The notes: generated by a model not told the origin, from the sequence alone. A stretch of DNA of 64,000 nucleotides from Staphylococcus pragensis (GCF_004785665.1 NZ_SRPJ01000003.1:62001-126000), one strand, 5' to 3'; shown: positions 46,354-55,098, counted from the stretch's first letter. Translations and numbers: made by a program.

Positions 46354-46923
46354 TTACTTTGTAGTAGATTTTCTACGGAATACTAAGAATGAACCTGTTG
46401 CCAATAATACAGCCGCGATAGTTGTTACTAATCCACTGTTTGAAGTTTTACCTGTTTCTGGTAAAGCTTTAGTTGATGTAGTTTCGTTAGATGAATGGTT
46501 AGCATCTTGAGAAGTTTGAGAAGTTATAGTTGAGTTATCTTGTGATGATTGAGCATTAGAAGCAATATTAGCATTTGCTTGTTGATTATTAGACTCTGAT
46601 GTAGATTGTGTGTTTAAAAATGCTTTTCCTTCAGTTGGAATAACTGGAGTAGGATAAGTATCAGGGTACTCTTCTTTTAATTTTACTAAATAGTTAACAT
46701 ATTCTGCATAAGAACTTTGGTAACTACTAACACTACCAAAGCCACCGCCTTCTCCAGCTCCGCCTTTTAAGCGTGCTTGTAATAAAGCATCATGTGTTTT
46801 TTGCCATTCCTGTGGAGTAGCCAATGTCACACTACTATCACTATATTCTGAAGCGTGAGCTTGATTTCCTTCAAAGCCTGTTCCTGCAAAAGCACTAGTT
46901 GCTAAAATACCTACTTTTTTCAT
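46354..46923 (-). CDS. LPXTG cell-wall-anchored surface protein
   Basis: A 189-aa protein. The N-terminal signal (MKKVGILATSAFAGTGF.., cleavage probable near AHA-SE) is followed by a small domain (residues ~25-90), a Ser/Asn/Gln/Thr-rich wall-spanning region and the sortase signal ALPETGKTS with a hydrophobic stretch and RRKSTTK tail. It should be attached to peptidoglycan by sortase A. The ATG 46923 follows AAAGGGG. It is a small member; its ligand is unknown. Some S. aureus Sas proteins look alike, but I do not assign one. Confidence 0.85.
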   Translation of the reverse strand: MKKVGILATSAFAGTGFEGNQAHASEYSDSSVTLATPQEWQKTHDALLQARLKGGAGEGGGFGSVSSYQSSYAEYVNYLVKLKEEYPDTYPTPVIPTEGKAFLNTQSTSESNNQQANANIASNAQSSQDNSTITSQTSQDANHSSNETTSTKALPETGKTSNSGLVTTIAAVLLATGSFLVFRRKSTTK

Positions 46924-47124
46924 CAATAAAAACCCCTTTATATATTATGAATATGACTCTATTATAAAAAATGGGGTTAGACGCTTTATGTCTAGTTTAA
47001 AAGTAATTTAATAAAAATTAGTTGTTCTACATTTTCTAAAAAAGGTTTAATATAAAAATGGTTGGATAACTATAACTATAAATACATCAAAGTAATATAG
47101 CGTATTTAGGAAGTTGGTGGAAAA

Positions 47125-47667
47125 TTGGCAAGAACTTCAAAAAAACAATATTTATTAGAATGTGCCGCGTCAATTGTTAATGAGCAAGGCGCAGATTATT
47201 TAACATTAGATGCCGTGGCTAAGAAAGCCGGCGTTAGTAAAGGTGGTTTATTATACCACTTTAAGTCTAAAGATGGTTTAATACAAGAATTAGTGAATTA
47301 TGCTAATGAATTATATAAATATAATGTCAATCAACATATCAATCAAGATCAAGAGATAAAAGGTCAATGGCTAAATGCATTTATTGAAGCGACACGAGAA
47401 CACCGAACAGAAAATGCGCCTATCACGTCTGGAATGTTAGCTGCTCAAGGCTCTAATAGAAATTTACTTGTACCTTTAAGAGAGTCTTATCAAGATTGGC
47501 AACAACATATCGAACAAGATGGCTTAGATAAAGCGGATGCCACAATTATTCGCTTAGCTGTGGATGGCTTATGGTTATCAGAAATATTTGGGATTAGTGC
47601 CATTGATGAAGATATGCGTGAAGAAGTACTTAATCGCTTAAAAGAATATATCAAAGAAAAAAATTAA
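47125..47667 (+). CDS. TetR-family regulator, probable controller of the carnitine/opuC operon
   Basis: A 180-aa protein. The N-terminal HTH is clear (LLECAASIVNEQGADYLTLDAVAKKAGVSKGGLLYHFKSKDGL within residues 9-55). It is followed by a ligand-binding helical domain. The start is TTG after GTGGAAAA. It ends with its own terminator and lies 130 bp before the BKACE gene, whose promoter region has a palindrome (47744-47759), so control of the downstream operon is likely. Confidence 0.85.
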   Translation: MARTSKKQYLLECAASIVNEQGADYLTLDAVAKKAGVSKGGLLYHFKSKDGLIQELVNYANELYKYNVNQHINQDQEIKGQWLNAFIEATREHRTENAPITSGMLAAQGSNRNLLVPLRESYQDWQQHIEQDGLDKADATIIRLAVDGLWLSEIFGISAIDEDMREEVLNRLKEYIKEKN

Positions 47668-47682
47668 AATTCCTATAGCCTT

Positions 47683-47722
47683 AGAGCCGAGTAGTGTATA
47701 GCACATTACTCGGCTCTTTTTA
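47683..47722 (+). terminator. Terminator after the TetR gene
   Basis: AGAGCCGAGTA pairs with TACTCGGCTCT, followed by TTTT. Confidence 0.85.
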
Positions 47723-47743
47723 TGTGACAGATTGTTGAAACTT

Positions 47744-47759
47744 TACCGACCAGTTGGTA
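47744..47759 (+). promoter_or_regulatory. Candidate TetR operator
   Basis: TACCGACC-AGTTGGTA is an imperfect palindrome (6 of 8 positions) of the kind bound by TetR-family repressors. It lies 41 bp before the BKACE start. Confidence 0.5.
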
Positions 47760-47800
47760 TAGTAACTAACGTAATAAATAAATCAACCGAGGTGATAACG

Positions 47801-48688
47801 ATGCAAAAAGTTGTATTAACAGCAGCGATTACAGGCGCAGGAGATACAATTGAAAAAAATGAAAATGTACCAGTTACACCACAAGAAATAGCTGACTCAG
47901 CTATAAAATGTGCGAAAGCAGGAGCAACAGTAGCTCATATTCACGTAAGAGACCCTAAGACAGGGGCTGTCAGTCATGATCCAGAACTTTATGCAGAAAC
48001 AGTAAGATTAATAAGAGAAGCAGATGAAGATATTATCATTAACGTTACATCAGGCGGTGGCGGAGACTTCATGCCAAGTAAAGAACACCCAGAAACAGGC
48101 GGTGAAGGTACTTGGATTCAAACTCCTGAAGAACGCCATCGTCCAGTTAAAGATTCACTTCCAGAAATGTGCACATTAGATTGTGGTAGCGCAAACATGG
48201 GAGATTCAATTTATATAAGTCCAGCTGCATGGCTTAGAGAACAAGCACAAATGGTCAAAGATGCAGGCGTAAAACCTGAATTAGAATGTTTCGATACAGG
48301 TCATGTCAGCTTTGCGAAGCAATTAATCAATGAAGGATTAATTGACGGCGACCCAATGTTCCAATTCTGTTTAGGTATACCTTGGGGCGCAGAGAACGAC
48401 CCAGAAACAATTGATTATTTAGTATCACGTATTCCAGAGAATGCGCATTGGTCAGCATTTGGGATTGGAAAAATGCAATTACCAACAGTAAAAGAAGTTG
48501 CAAAACGCGGTGGTAATATTCGCGTTGGTTTAGAAGACAATATTTATATTTCTAAAGGTGTTAAAGCAACAAACGAAGCACTTGTAGAAGAAGCTAAAAA
48601 AATATTAGCTGAATTAGATATCGAACCATTAACACCAGCAGAAGCAAGAGAGAAATTTAATTTAAGGGATCCAAAAGGAGGCCAATAA
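47801..48688 (+). CDS. BKACE (DUF849) beta-keto acid cleavage enzyme, probable 3-dehydrocarnitine cleavage
   Basis: A 295-aa zinc-dependent TIM-barrel enzyme. The zinc motif AHIHVRDPKTG (His46, His48) and NVTSGGGGDF are BKACE hallmarks. In known carnitine degraders the BKACE member takes 3-dehydrocarnitine and acetyl-CoA to betainyl-CoA and acetoacetate. The next genes (carnitine dehydrogenase, thioesterase) are the exact partners. ATG 47801 follows GAGGTGATAACG; a longer frame from 47732 lacks a site. It overlaps the next gene as TAATG. Confidence 0.88.
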   Translation: MQKVVLTAAITGAGDTIEKNENVPVTPQEIADSAIKCAKAGATVAHIHVRDPKTGAVSHDPELYAETVRLIREADEDIIINVTSGGGGDFMPSKEHPETGGEGTWIQTPEERHRPVKDSLPEMCTLDCGSANMGDSIYISPAAWLREQAQMVKDAGVKPELECFDTGHVSFAKQLINEGLIDGDPMFQFCLGIPWGAENDPETIDYLVSRIPENAHWSAFGIGKMQLPTVKEVAKRGGNIRVGLEDNIYISKGVKATNEALVEEAKKILAELDIEPLTPAEAREKFNLRDPKGGQ

Positions 48689-49650
48689 TGAAGTTCGCAG
48701 TTGTAGGAACAGGCGTCATTGGTAGTGGCTGGATAACTAGAATGTTAGCTCATGGCCATGAAGTCATCGCTACAGATCCAAGTGAAGGCGCGTATGAAAG
48801 AATGCTAGCGCAAGTTAAACAAAATTGGCCATATGCCGAAGAAATGGGCTTAGCAGAGAATGCCTCACTTGATAATCTGACTTTCACGCCAAACTTAGAA
48901 GAAGCGGTTAAAGAAGCAGATCATATTCAAGAAAATGTTCCAGAAGTAGAAGAAATTAAAGACGCAGTATTAAAAGAAATTGATTTCTACGCTAAAGCGG
49001 ATGCCACAATTGGCTCAAGTACTTCTGGCATTATGCCTACAGAACTACAACAGAATTTATCACATCCAGAACGACTTGTTGTAGCGCATCCATTCCATCC
49101 AGTCTATATTTTACCGTTAGTTGAAATTGTAGGCGGCGAACAAACTTCAGAAGAAACAATCATCAAAGCTGAGAAGATATATGAAGATATTGGCATGGAT
49201 GTTTTACATGTAAGACACGAAGTTGAAGGACACATTGCTGACCGTCTTATGGAGGCACTTTGGCGTGAAGCATTGCATATCGTCAATGATGGTATTGCAA
49301 CTACAGAAGAAGTCGACAAAGCATTTACACATGCTGCCGGCTTACGTTATGCGCAATATGGTCCGTTCATGACCTTCCACTTAGCTGGTGGTGAAGGCGG
49401 TATGCGTCACATGTTAAAACAATTTGGTCCAGCATTGAAGAAACCATGGACTAAATTAGTCGCACCAGAGCTTACAGATGATTTATATGAAAAAGTAGTT
49501 AGCGGTAGTGAAGCATCATCACAAGGTTATACAATGTCAGAATTAGACCAAAAACGAAATGAATTCTTAATTAAAGTTAAAAAATTAGCTGAAGAATATT
49601 GGCCAGAAGATACAGCAGCGATGAAAAAATCTAACCAGGCGGTGTTTTAA
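48688..49650 (+). CDS. L-carnitine 3-dehydrogenase (3-hydroxyacyl-CoA dehydrogenase family)
   Basis: A 320-aa NAD enzyme: nucleotide motif VVGTGVIGSGW (residues 4-14), IGSSTSGIMPTELQ, and AHPFHPVYILPLVEIVGG with the catalytic His. The pattern matches L-carnitine dehydrogenases, which oxidise carnitine to 3-dehydrocarnitine. It sits between BKACE and thioesterase genes with overlapping or touching junctions (TAATG before, zero gap after). Confidence 0.88.
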   Translation: MKFAVVGTGVIGSGWITRMLAHGHEVIATDPSEGAYERMLAQVKQNWPYAEEMGLAENASLDNLTFTPNLEEAVKEADHIQENVPEVEEIKDAVLKEIDFYAKADATIGSSTSGIMPTELQQNLSHPERLVVAHPFHPVYILPLVEIVGGEQTSEETIIKAEKIYEDIGMDVLHVRHEVEGHIADRLMEALWREALHIVNDGIATTEEVDKAFTHAAGLRYAQYGPFMTFHLAGGEGGMRHMLKQFGPALKKPWTKLVAPELTDDLYEKVVSGSEASSQGYTMSELDQKRNEFLIKVKKLAEEYWPEDTAAMKKSNQAVF

Positions 49651-50121
49651 ATGACAAATCGCTACGCTTTTCATTCAAAAGTAAAGACAGAGTGGGTCGA
49701 TCATAACGGCCATATGAATGATGCTGAATATAATCGTGTGTTTAGCCAAGCTACGGATGATTGGCTAGCACATCTTGGTCTTGATTTAGAAGCTATTGAG
49801 ACATTAAATTATACTGTCTTCACGTTAGAGAACCATGTCACATTTTTAAAAGAAATGAAAGAGCATGAGGATATTACAGTCAATGTTTATCTCTACGATT
49901 ACGACAGCAAACGATTACACACATTTATGGAGTTAAGAGATGGACAAGACGAACTATGCGCAACATATGAAGTGATGTTAATGGGCATCAATACTGAAAG
50001 AGGTAAACCTGATGCTTTCCCATCTCATATCGCTGAGCATATTCATCGCTATTTCGAAACACATGAATTAGAGACAACACCTAAACAGTTAGGACACCAG
50101 ATTCAAATTAAGCGTAAGTAG
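49651..50121 (+). CDS. Hot-dog thioesterase, probable betainyl-CoA thioesterase
   Basis: A 156-aa 4HBT-type thioesterase. The catalytic segment VDHNGHMNDAEYNRVF (Asp, His, Asn) lies at residues ~16-31. Following BKACE and carnitine dehydrogenase without a gap, it should release glycine betaine from betainyl-CoA. It starts directly after the preceding stop, with GGCGGTG inside the previous gene as ribosome site. Confidence 0.85.
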   Translation: MTNRYAFHSKVKTEWVDHNGHMNDAEYNRVFSQATDDWLAHLGLDLEAIETLNYTVFTLENHVTFLKEMKEHEDITVNVYLYDYDSKRLHTFMELRDGQDELCATYEVMLMGINTERGKPDAFPSHIAEHIHRYFETHELETTPKQLGHQIQIKRK

Positions 50122-50269
50122 TTGAAAGACTACGACATGCATTAAAAGTTGAAGCACCCGATATGAAGGACTTATTGTGCCTTGTTGTTACTTAGTGCGC
50201 TTTGTATAACATCCACATTAAGTCCTCATTTTTTAGGTCATTATCAATCTTAAAGAAAGGAATGGACAA

Positions 50270-51457
50270 ATGTTAAGTATTAAAAACTTATCGAAAGTCT
50301 ATGCAGGTGGAAAGAAAGCTGTAGACAATATGAATATTGATATTGAATCAGGAGACTTTGTTGCGTTCATCGGTACAAGCGGTAGTGGTAAAACGACTGC
50401 ATTACGTATGATTAACCGCATGATTGAAGCAACAGAAGGTGACATTACTATTGATGGTAAGAGTATTCGTCAAATGAACCCTGTTGAGTTACGTCGTAGC
50501 ATTGGTTACGTGATTCAACAAATTGGCTTAATGCCACACATGACAGTGAAAGATAATATTGTTTTAGTACCTAAATTATTAAAATGGTCACAATCGAAAA
50601 AAGATGAGAAAGCAAAAGAGCTTATTAAATTAGCTGATTTACCAGAGGAATATTTAGATCGCTATCCATCTGAATTATCAGGTGGTCAACAACAACGTAT
50701 CGGGGTTGTTCGTGCGTTAGCCGCTGAACAAGACATTATCTTAATGGACGAACCATTTGGCGCGCTTGACCCTATCACAAGAGATACACTTCAAGACTTA
50801 GTTAAGAAATTACAAAAACAACTGGGTAAAACCTTTATCTTTGTTACGCATGATATGGACGAAGCGATTAAATTAGCAGATAAAATCTGTATTATGACAA
50901 ACGGTAAAGTCGTTCAATATGATTCGCCAGACAATATTTTAAGAAACCCAGCTAATGATTTCGTACGTGACTTTATCGGTCAAAATCGTCTAATCCAAGA
51001 CCGTCCAAATATCCGTACAGTTGAAGATGCAATGGTAAAACCCGTCACAGTACACGTTGATCAATCATTAAACGATGCAGTAAACATTATGCGTGAACGT
51101 AGAGTGGATACCATTTTCGTAGTGAACAATGACAATCACTTATTAGGTTATCTTGATATTGAAGATATTAACCAAGGCTTACGTCGTCAACAAGAGTTAA
51201 TCGACACAATGCAACGTGATATTTATAGCGTCAGAATTGATAGTAAATTGCAAGACTCTGTACGTACGATTCTTAAACGCAATGTAAGAAACGTACCAGT
51301 AGTAGACAGTGACAACCGTACACTTGTCGGTTTAGTAGTTAGAGCAAACTTAGTAGATATTGTTTATGACAGTATCTGGGGAGAAGAGGATGAAACGGCG
51401 TCAACTTCAGAGGATGGCATTATTGAGCCTGAATCTTTAGGAGCTGAACAACAATGA
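50270..51457 (+). CDS. opuCA: Glycine betaine/carnitine/choline ABC transporter ATPase
   Basis: A 395-aa ATPase of OpuCA type: Walker A GTSGSGKTT (~residues 36-44), signature LSGGQQQRIGV, Walker B ILMDEPFGALDP, and two C-terminal CBS domains (~residues 250-370) that sense ionic strength or nucleotides. AAAGGAATGGACAA precedes the ATG. The 148-bp gap before it holds only a weak inverted repeat (AAGGACTTA/TAAGTCCT), so read-through from the carnitine genes is possible. Confidence 0.94.
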   Translation: MLSIKNLSKVYAGGKKAVDNMNIDIESGDFVAFIGTSGSGKTTALRMINRMIEATEGDITIDGKSIRQMNPVELRRSIGYVIQQIGLMPHMTVKDNIVLVPKLLKWSQSKKDEKAKELIKLADLPEEYLDRYPSELSGGQQQRIGVVRALAAEQDIILMDEPFGALDPITRDTLQDLVKKLQKQLGKTFIFVTHDMDEAIKLADKICIMTNGKVVQYDSPDNILRNPANDFVRDFIGQNRLIQDRPNIRTVEDAMVKPVTVHVDQSLNDAVNIMRERRVDTIFVVNNDNHLLGYLDIEDINQGLRRQQELIDTMQRDIYSVRIDSKLQDSVRTILKRNVRNVPVVDSDNRTLVGLVVRANLVDIVYDSIWGEEDETASTSEDGIIEPESLGAEQQ

Positions 51458-52089
51458 TGCAATTTTTAGCTGACAACGCAGGCACATTATTCTCTAAAAC
51501 GTTAGAACATCTTTACATTTCTGTCGTTTCACTCTTAATCGCGATTATTATCGCAGTACCCTTAGGCATCTTGTTATCAAAGACACAACGCCTTTCTAAG
51601 ATTGCATTAACGATTGCCGGAATATTACAAACCATTCCAACATTAGCCGTATTAGCATTAATGATTCCGTTATTCGGTGTCGGCAAGACGCCAGCGATTA
51701 TAGCTTTATTCTTATATGTACTTTTACCAATTTTAAATAATACGGTTATTGGCGTACAAAATATTGATGGTAACGTTCGTGAAGCAGGACGTAGTATGGG
51801 AATGACAGGCGTTCAATTAATGAAAGACGTAGAGTTACCGTTAGCCTTACCGATGATTCTAAGTGGTGTTCGTCTGTCATCTGTTTATGTTATCAGTTGG
51901 GCAACACTAGCCAGTTACGTCGGTGCAGGTGGTCTTGGTGACTTTATATTCAACGGTTTAAGTTTATATGAACCTGCAATGATTATTATCGGTACGATTT
52001 TAGTTACAGCACTCGCGTTAATTGTAGACTTCTGTTTATCTCTTATTGAAAAATGGGTGGTCCCTAAAGGACTTAGAGTTTCCAGATAA
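51454..52089 (+). CDS. opuCB: OpuC permease subunit
   Basis: A 211-aa BPD-type permease with five helices and the EAA loop (NVREAGRSMGMTGVQLMKDVELP). It overlaps opuCA by ATGA, so translation is coupled. It forms the membrane channel with opuCD. Confidence 0.93.
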   Translation: MMQFLADNAGTLFSKTLEHLYISVVSLLIAIIIAVPLGILLSKTQRLSKIALTIAGILQTIPTLAVLALMIPLFGVGKTPAIIALFLYVLLPILNNTVIGVQNIDGNVREAGRSMGMTGVQLMKDVELPLALPMILSGVRLSSVYVISWATLASYVGAGGLGDFIFNGLSLYEPAMIIIGTILVTALALIVDFCLSLIEKWVVPKGLRVSR

Positions 52090-52107
52090 TAAATGAAGGA
52101 GGACATT

Positions 52108-53061
52108 ATGAAAAATTATAAAAAATATATCATAGTTTTAATATTGTCTCTAACTGTGTTATCTGGATGTAATTTACCTGGTTTGAAAAACAGTAATTCA
52201 GATGACGATGTTAGAATTACAAGTTTAGGCACAAGTGAATCGCAAATCATCTCACATATGCTGAGATTACTTATTGAACATGACACAAACGGTAAAATTC
52301 AACCAACGTTGATTAACAACTTAGGTTCAAGTGTTATTCAACATAATGCTATTACAAGTGGTGAAGCAAATATGTCAGGTACGCGTTATACAGGTACAGA
52401 TTTGACAGGTGCCTTAGGTGAAGATCCAATTAAAGATCCTGACAAAGCAATGAAAGCAACTAAAAAAGGCTTTAAAGATAAATATGATCAAACATTCTTT
52501 AACTCATACGGATTTGCTAATACGTATGCATTAATGGTAACCAAAGAAACAGCGGAAAAATATAACCTTGAAACGGTTTCAGATTTGAAAAAACATGCCA
52601 AAGACTTACGCATCGGTATGGATAGCGCTTGGATGAGCCGTAAAGGTGACGGTTATCCTGGATTCAAGAAAGAATATGGCATGGACTTTGGTACAGTAAG
52701 ACCAATGCAAATTGGTTTAGTCTATGATGCTTTAAATGCAGGACAATTAGACGTTGCAGTAGGTTACTCAACAGATGGACGTATCGCAGCATATGACTTA
52801 AAAGTCTTAGAAGATGATCGTAAATTCTTCCCACCATATGATGCCAGTCCACTAGCAACAGACGAATTATTAAAAGAAAAACCTGAATTAAAACCAATCA
52901 TTAAGAAATTAGAAGATAAAATTTCAACTGAACAAATGCAAAAATTAAACTACTTAGCAGACGGTAAAGGTCAAGAACCTGCTACAGTTGCAGAAAACTT
53001 CTTGAAGAAACACAATTATTTCGACGATGAAGACAATAAACAGAAAGGTGGTCAAAAATAA
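52108..53061 (+). CDS. opuCC: OpuC substrate-binding lipoprotein
   Basis: A 317-aa lipoprotein (lipobox LSGC, Cys19) with the OpuAC-type fold: RITSLGTSESQIISHMLRLL, then YTGTDLTGALGE and GQLDVAVGYSTDGRI. It binds quaternary amines such as carnitine and betaine. ATG 52108 follows GAAGGAGGACATT. Ends in TAATG with opuCD. Confidence 0.93.
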   Translation: MKNYKKYIIVLILSLTVLSGCNLPGLKNSNSDDDVRITSLGTSESQIISHMLRLLIEHDTNGKIQPTLINNLGSSVIQHNAITSGEANMSGTRYTGTDLTGALGEDPIKDPDKAMKATKKGFKDKYDQTFFNSYGFANTYALMVTKETAEKYNLETVSDLKKHAKDLRIGMDSAWMSRKGDGYPGFKKEYGMDFGTVRPMQIGLVYDALNAGQLDVAVGYSTDGRIAAYDLKVLEDDRKFFPPYDASPLATDELLKEKPELKPIIKKLEDKISTEQMQKLNYLADGKGQEPATVAENFLKKHNYFDDEDNKQKGGQK

Positions 53062-53708
53062 TGGAAGGTAATTTATTTCAACAATTAATTAATTATTATC
53101 AAACAAACTTTGGCTACCTTTGGGAACTATTCGTTAATCATCTCTTAATGTCAGTCTATGGTGTATTATTCGCTGCTTTAATAGGTATTCCATTAGGTAT
53201 TTTAATTGCACGTTTTGGCAAATTATCAGGTGTTATCATCACTATTGCCAACATTATTCAAACAGTACCGGTCATTGCAATGTTAGCGATTTTAATGCTC
53301 GGTATTGGTTTAGGTATGAATACCGTTATATTTACCGTGTTCCTTTATGCCCTATTACCAATTATTAAAAACACATATACGGGTATAACAGGTGTAGATG
53401 CCAACATTAGAGATGCTGGTAAAGGCATGGGCATGACGCGTAACCAAGTATTACGAATGATTGAATTGCCATTATCATTATCCGTTATTATTGGCGGTAT
53501 TCGTATTGCATTAGTCGTTGCAATCGGTGTAGTTGCCGTTGGTTCATTTATCGGCGCGCCAACATTAGGTGACGTGGTCATTCGTGGTACTAACGCAACA
53601 GACGGTACCTTATTTATCCTTGCTGGTGCACTTCCTATTGTCGTAATCGTTGTATTAATCGACGTTCTTTTACGCTTACTTGAGAAAAAGTTAGACCCAG
53701 CAACATAA
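53061..53708 (+). CDS. opuCD: OpuC permease subunit
   Basis: A 215-aa permease homologous to OpuCB, with five helices and the EAA loop (NIRDAGKGMGMTRNQVLRMIELP). It overlaps opuCC by one base and is followed after 27 bp by an esterase gene. Confidence 0.93.
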   Translation: MEGNLFQQLINYYQTNFGYLWELFVNHLLMSVYGVLFAALIGIPLGILIARFGKLSGVIITIANIIQTVPVIAMLAILMLGIGLGMNTVIFTVFLYALLPIIKNTYTGITGVDANIRDAGKGMGMTRNQVLRMIELPLSLSVIIGGIRIALVVAIGVVAVGSFIGAPTLGDVVIRGTNATDGTLFILAGALPIVVIVVLIDVLLRLLEKKLDPAT

Positions 53709-53735
53709 TAATGAATGATTAGGAGGAATCCTCAC

Positions 53736-54497
53736 ATGGCATTAATTGAACTGAATTATTTATCAACAACAATTGGTAAACATCAAACATTAAACGTTAT
53801 CTTACCAGAAGATGAAAGCTTTTTTAAAAAAGATGAAGAGGCAAACCCATTAAAATCAATGTTAGTGTTACACGGTTTATCAAGCGATACACATTCGTAC
53901 AAACGTTATACTAGCATTGAACGCTATGCGAATGAACATCAACTTGCCATTATCATGCCGGACGCCGATCATAGTTTCTATACAAATATGGCATATGGAC
54001 ATAGTTATTATGATTATGTAATGGAAGTCTATGATTATGTTCATCAAATCTTTCCATTATCTAAAGATCGCGCAGACAACTTTATCGCTGGTCACTCAAT
54101 GGGCGGTTTCGGTACAACAAAATTTGCTTTCACACAAAGTGAGCGCTTCGCGAAAGCAGGCATCCTTTCTGCACCGTTTGACGTTACAATGCTTAAAGAT
54201 TATGAGTACTATGATTTCTCACCAGCATCTATTCTCGGTGAAAATAAAGACGTCAAAGGGACTGACTTTGATCCATATCATTTAGTAGATCAAGCAGTTA
54301 ATAACAAACAAGATTTACCAGAACTACTTATTATGTGTGGGACCGAAGACGAACTTTATCAAGATAACTTAGATTTCATAAAATATCTCGATGACAAAGG
54401 TATTAACTACGACTTCAGAGAAAGCCCAGGGAAACATGATTATGCATATTGGGACAAAGCCATCAAAGAAGTCATCGAAACATTTACACAAAACTAA
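53736..54497 (+). CDS. Alpha/beta-hydrolase esterase (EstA/FrmB-like)
   Basis: A 253-aa serine esterase: nucleophile GHSMGGFGTT (Ser ~122), oxyanion region LHGLSSDTHSY and catalytic His in PGKHDYAYW. Family members cut short acyl esters. As the last gene of the opuC run it might free carnitine or betaine from acyl esters (inference). ATG 53736 follows TAGGAGGAATCC; a longer frame from 53715 lacks support. Confidence 0.84.
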   Translation: MALIELNYLSTTIGKHQTLNVILPEDESFFKKDEEANPLKSMLVLHGLSSDTHSYKRYTSIERYANEHQLAIIMPDADHSFYTNMAYGHSYYDYVMEVYDYVHQIFPLSKDRADNFIAGHSMGGFGTTKFAFTQSERFAKAGILSAPFDVTMLKDYEYYDFSPASILGENKDVKGTDFDPYHLVDQAVNNKQDLPELLIMCGTEDELYQDNLDFIKYLDDKGINYDFRESPGKHDYAYWDKAIKEVIETFTQN

Positions 54498-54522
54498 ACA
54501 CATAACAAACGCATATATATCA

Positions 54523-54566
54523 CAAGGCAATTTCTATTGAGCTTCGATAGAAATTGCCTTTTTATT
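54523..54566 (+). terminator. Terminator of the carnitine/opuC/esterase run
   Basis: AAGGCAATTTCTAT pairs with ATAGAAATTGCCTT, followed by TTTATTTT. Confidence 0.85.
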
Positions 54567-54632
54567 TTACTTATAATATGCCTTTAAAATCTCATTGTAA
54601 GGGGTGAGTTGGGATAATATTATGATTTTAAG

Positions 54633-54661
54633 TTTACAAATTACACAACATGAAATATAAT
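54633..54661 (+). promoter_or_regulatory. Promoter of the candidate antitoxin RNA
   Basis: TTTACA (54633-54638), 17-bp spacer, TATAAT (54656-54661): a near-consensus sigma-A promoter with no ORF behind it, only a ~60-nt path to a terminator. Confidence 0.75.
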
Positions 54662-54667
54662 ATATAC

Positions 54668-54727
54668 ATAACTAGCATTACTAGCATGAAAAAGCCCCCA
54701 GGCTCCTCAAAGCTGCTGGGGGTTTTT
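54668..54727 (+). ncRNA. Candidate antitoxin RNA of a par/Fst-like type I module
   Basis: A ~60-nt RNA would run from the promoter to the terminator at 54690-54727. It carries CTAGCATTACTAGCATG (54672-54688). The same 17-mer with one change lies at 54827-54843, across the start codon of the opposite-strand toxin ORF. The two RNAs are convergent, share a terminator and can pair through the repeats, which is the architecture of the pAD1 par locus. Confidence 0.65.
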
Positions 54728-54728
54728 T
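54688..54728. terminator. Bidirectional terminator shared by toxin and antitoxin RNAs
   Basis: AAAAAGCCCCCAG...CTGGGGGTTTTTT with an inner GCT/AGC pair. It works in both directions because the A-run and T-run are symmetric. Confidence 0.85.
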
Positions 54729-54734
54729 GTTGTG

Positions 54735-54842
54735 TCACTTATGTAACGTGTTAATTAGCTTAGCGATTAAACTATCTAAAAATTTAATCACTAAATGACT
54801 AATTATACTAGCTACAATGGACACGGCTAGCATTGCTAGCAT
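54735..54842 (-). CDS. 35-aa hydrophobic peptide, candidate type I toxin (Fst/par-like)
   Basis: The peptide starts MLAMLAVSIVASIISHLVIK and ends FLDSLIAKLINTLHK: one membrane-length helix, then a basic amphipathic end. GGAGGTG lies 5 bases before the ATG. Upstream, complementary stretches (CCATATAT/ATATATGG, and ATCACATA/TATGTGAT) can hide the ribosome site, as in par toxin mRNA. It lacks the Pro of classic Fst toxins, and the amphipathic end recalls phenol-soluble modulins, so a PSM-like secreted peptide is the main alternative. Confidence 0.65.
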   Translation of the reverse strand: MLAMLAVSIVASIISHLVIKFLDSLIAKLINTLHK

Positions 54843-54843
54843 G
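54827..54843. repeat. 17-nt direct repeat (copy 2) over the toxin start codon; copy 1 at 54672-54688
   Basis: CTAGCATTGCTAGCATG here and CTAGCATTACTAGCATG at 54672-54688 agree at 16 of 17 positions. Each is built of two CTAGCAT units. Confidence 0.85.
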
Positions 54844-55032
54844 GCATCACCTCCATATATTTATTCATCACATATATGGAATTCTATGTGATACATTTCT
54901 AGTATAATCCTATTAACGCATTTGTATATATTTTTTATAAGATAAAAATAAAATTTATTTCATCTTTTTAAAAACTGAAAGTAAGAGCCAATAAAAATTA
55001 ATAAACTGCAATTTAGCAACTATTTAAGAGTC

Positions 55033-55098
55033 ACTATCTTTTAACGTAAGATAGTTGACTTCTTTTTTATAATATACTATCTTATATTATAAGATAGT
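55033..55098. promoter_or_regulatory. Tandem PadR operators with promoter
   Basis: Two copies of ACTATCTT-N7-AAGATAGT (55033-55055 and 55076-55098) share identical arms. TTGACT (55055-55060) with a TATCTT 17 bp later forms a promoter ending inside copy 2. The regulator gene that follows is likely autorepressed. Confidence 0.75.

Noticed and set aside
54031-54285. 84-codon plus-strand ORF inside the esterase gene
   Set aside because: It is an alternative frame of a well-supported esterase.
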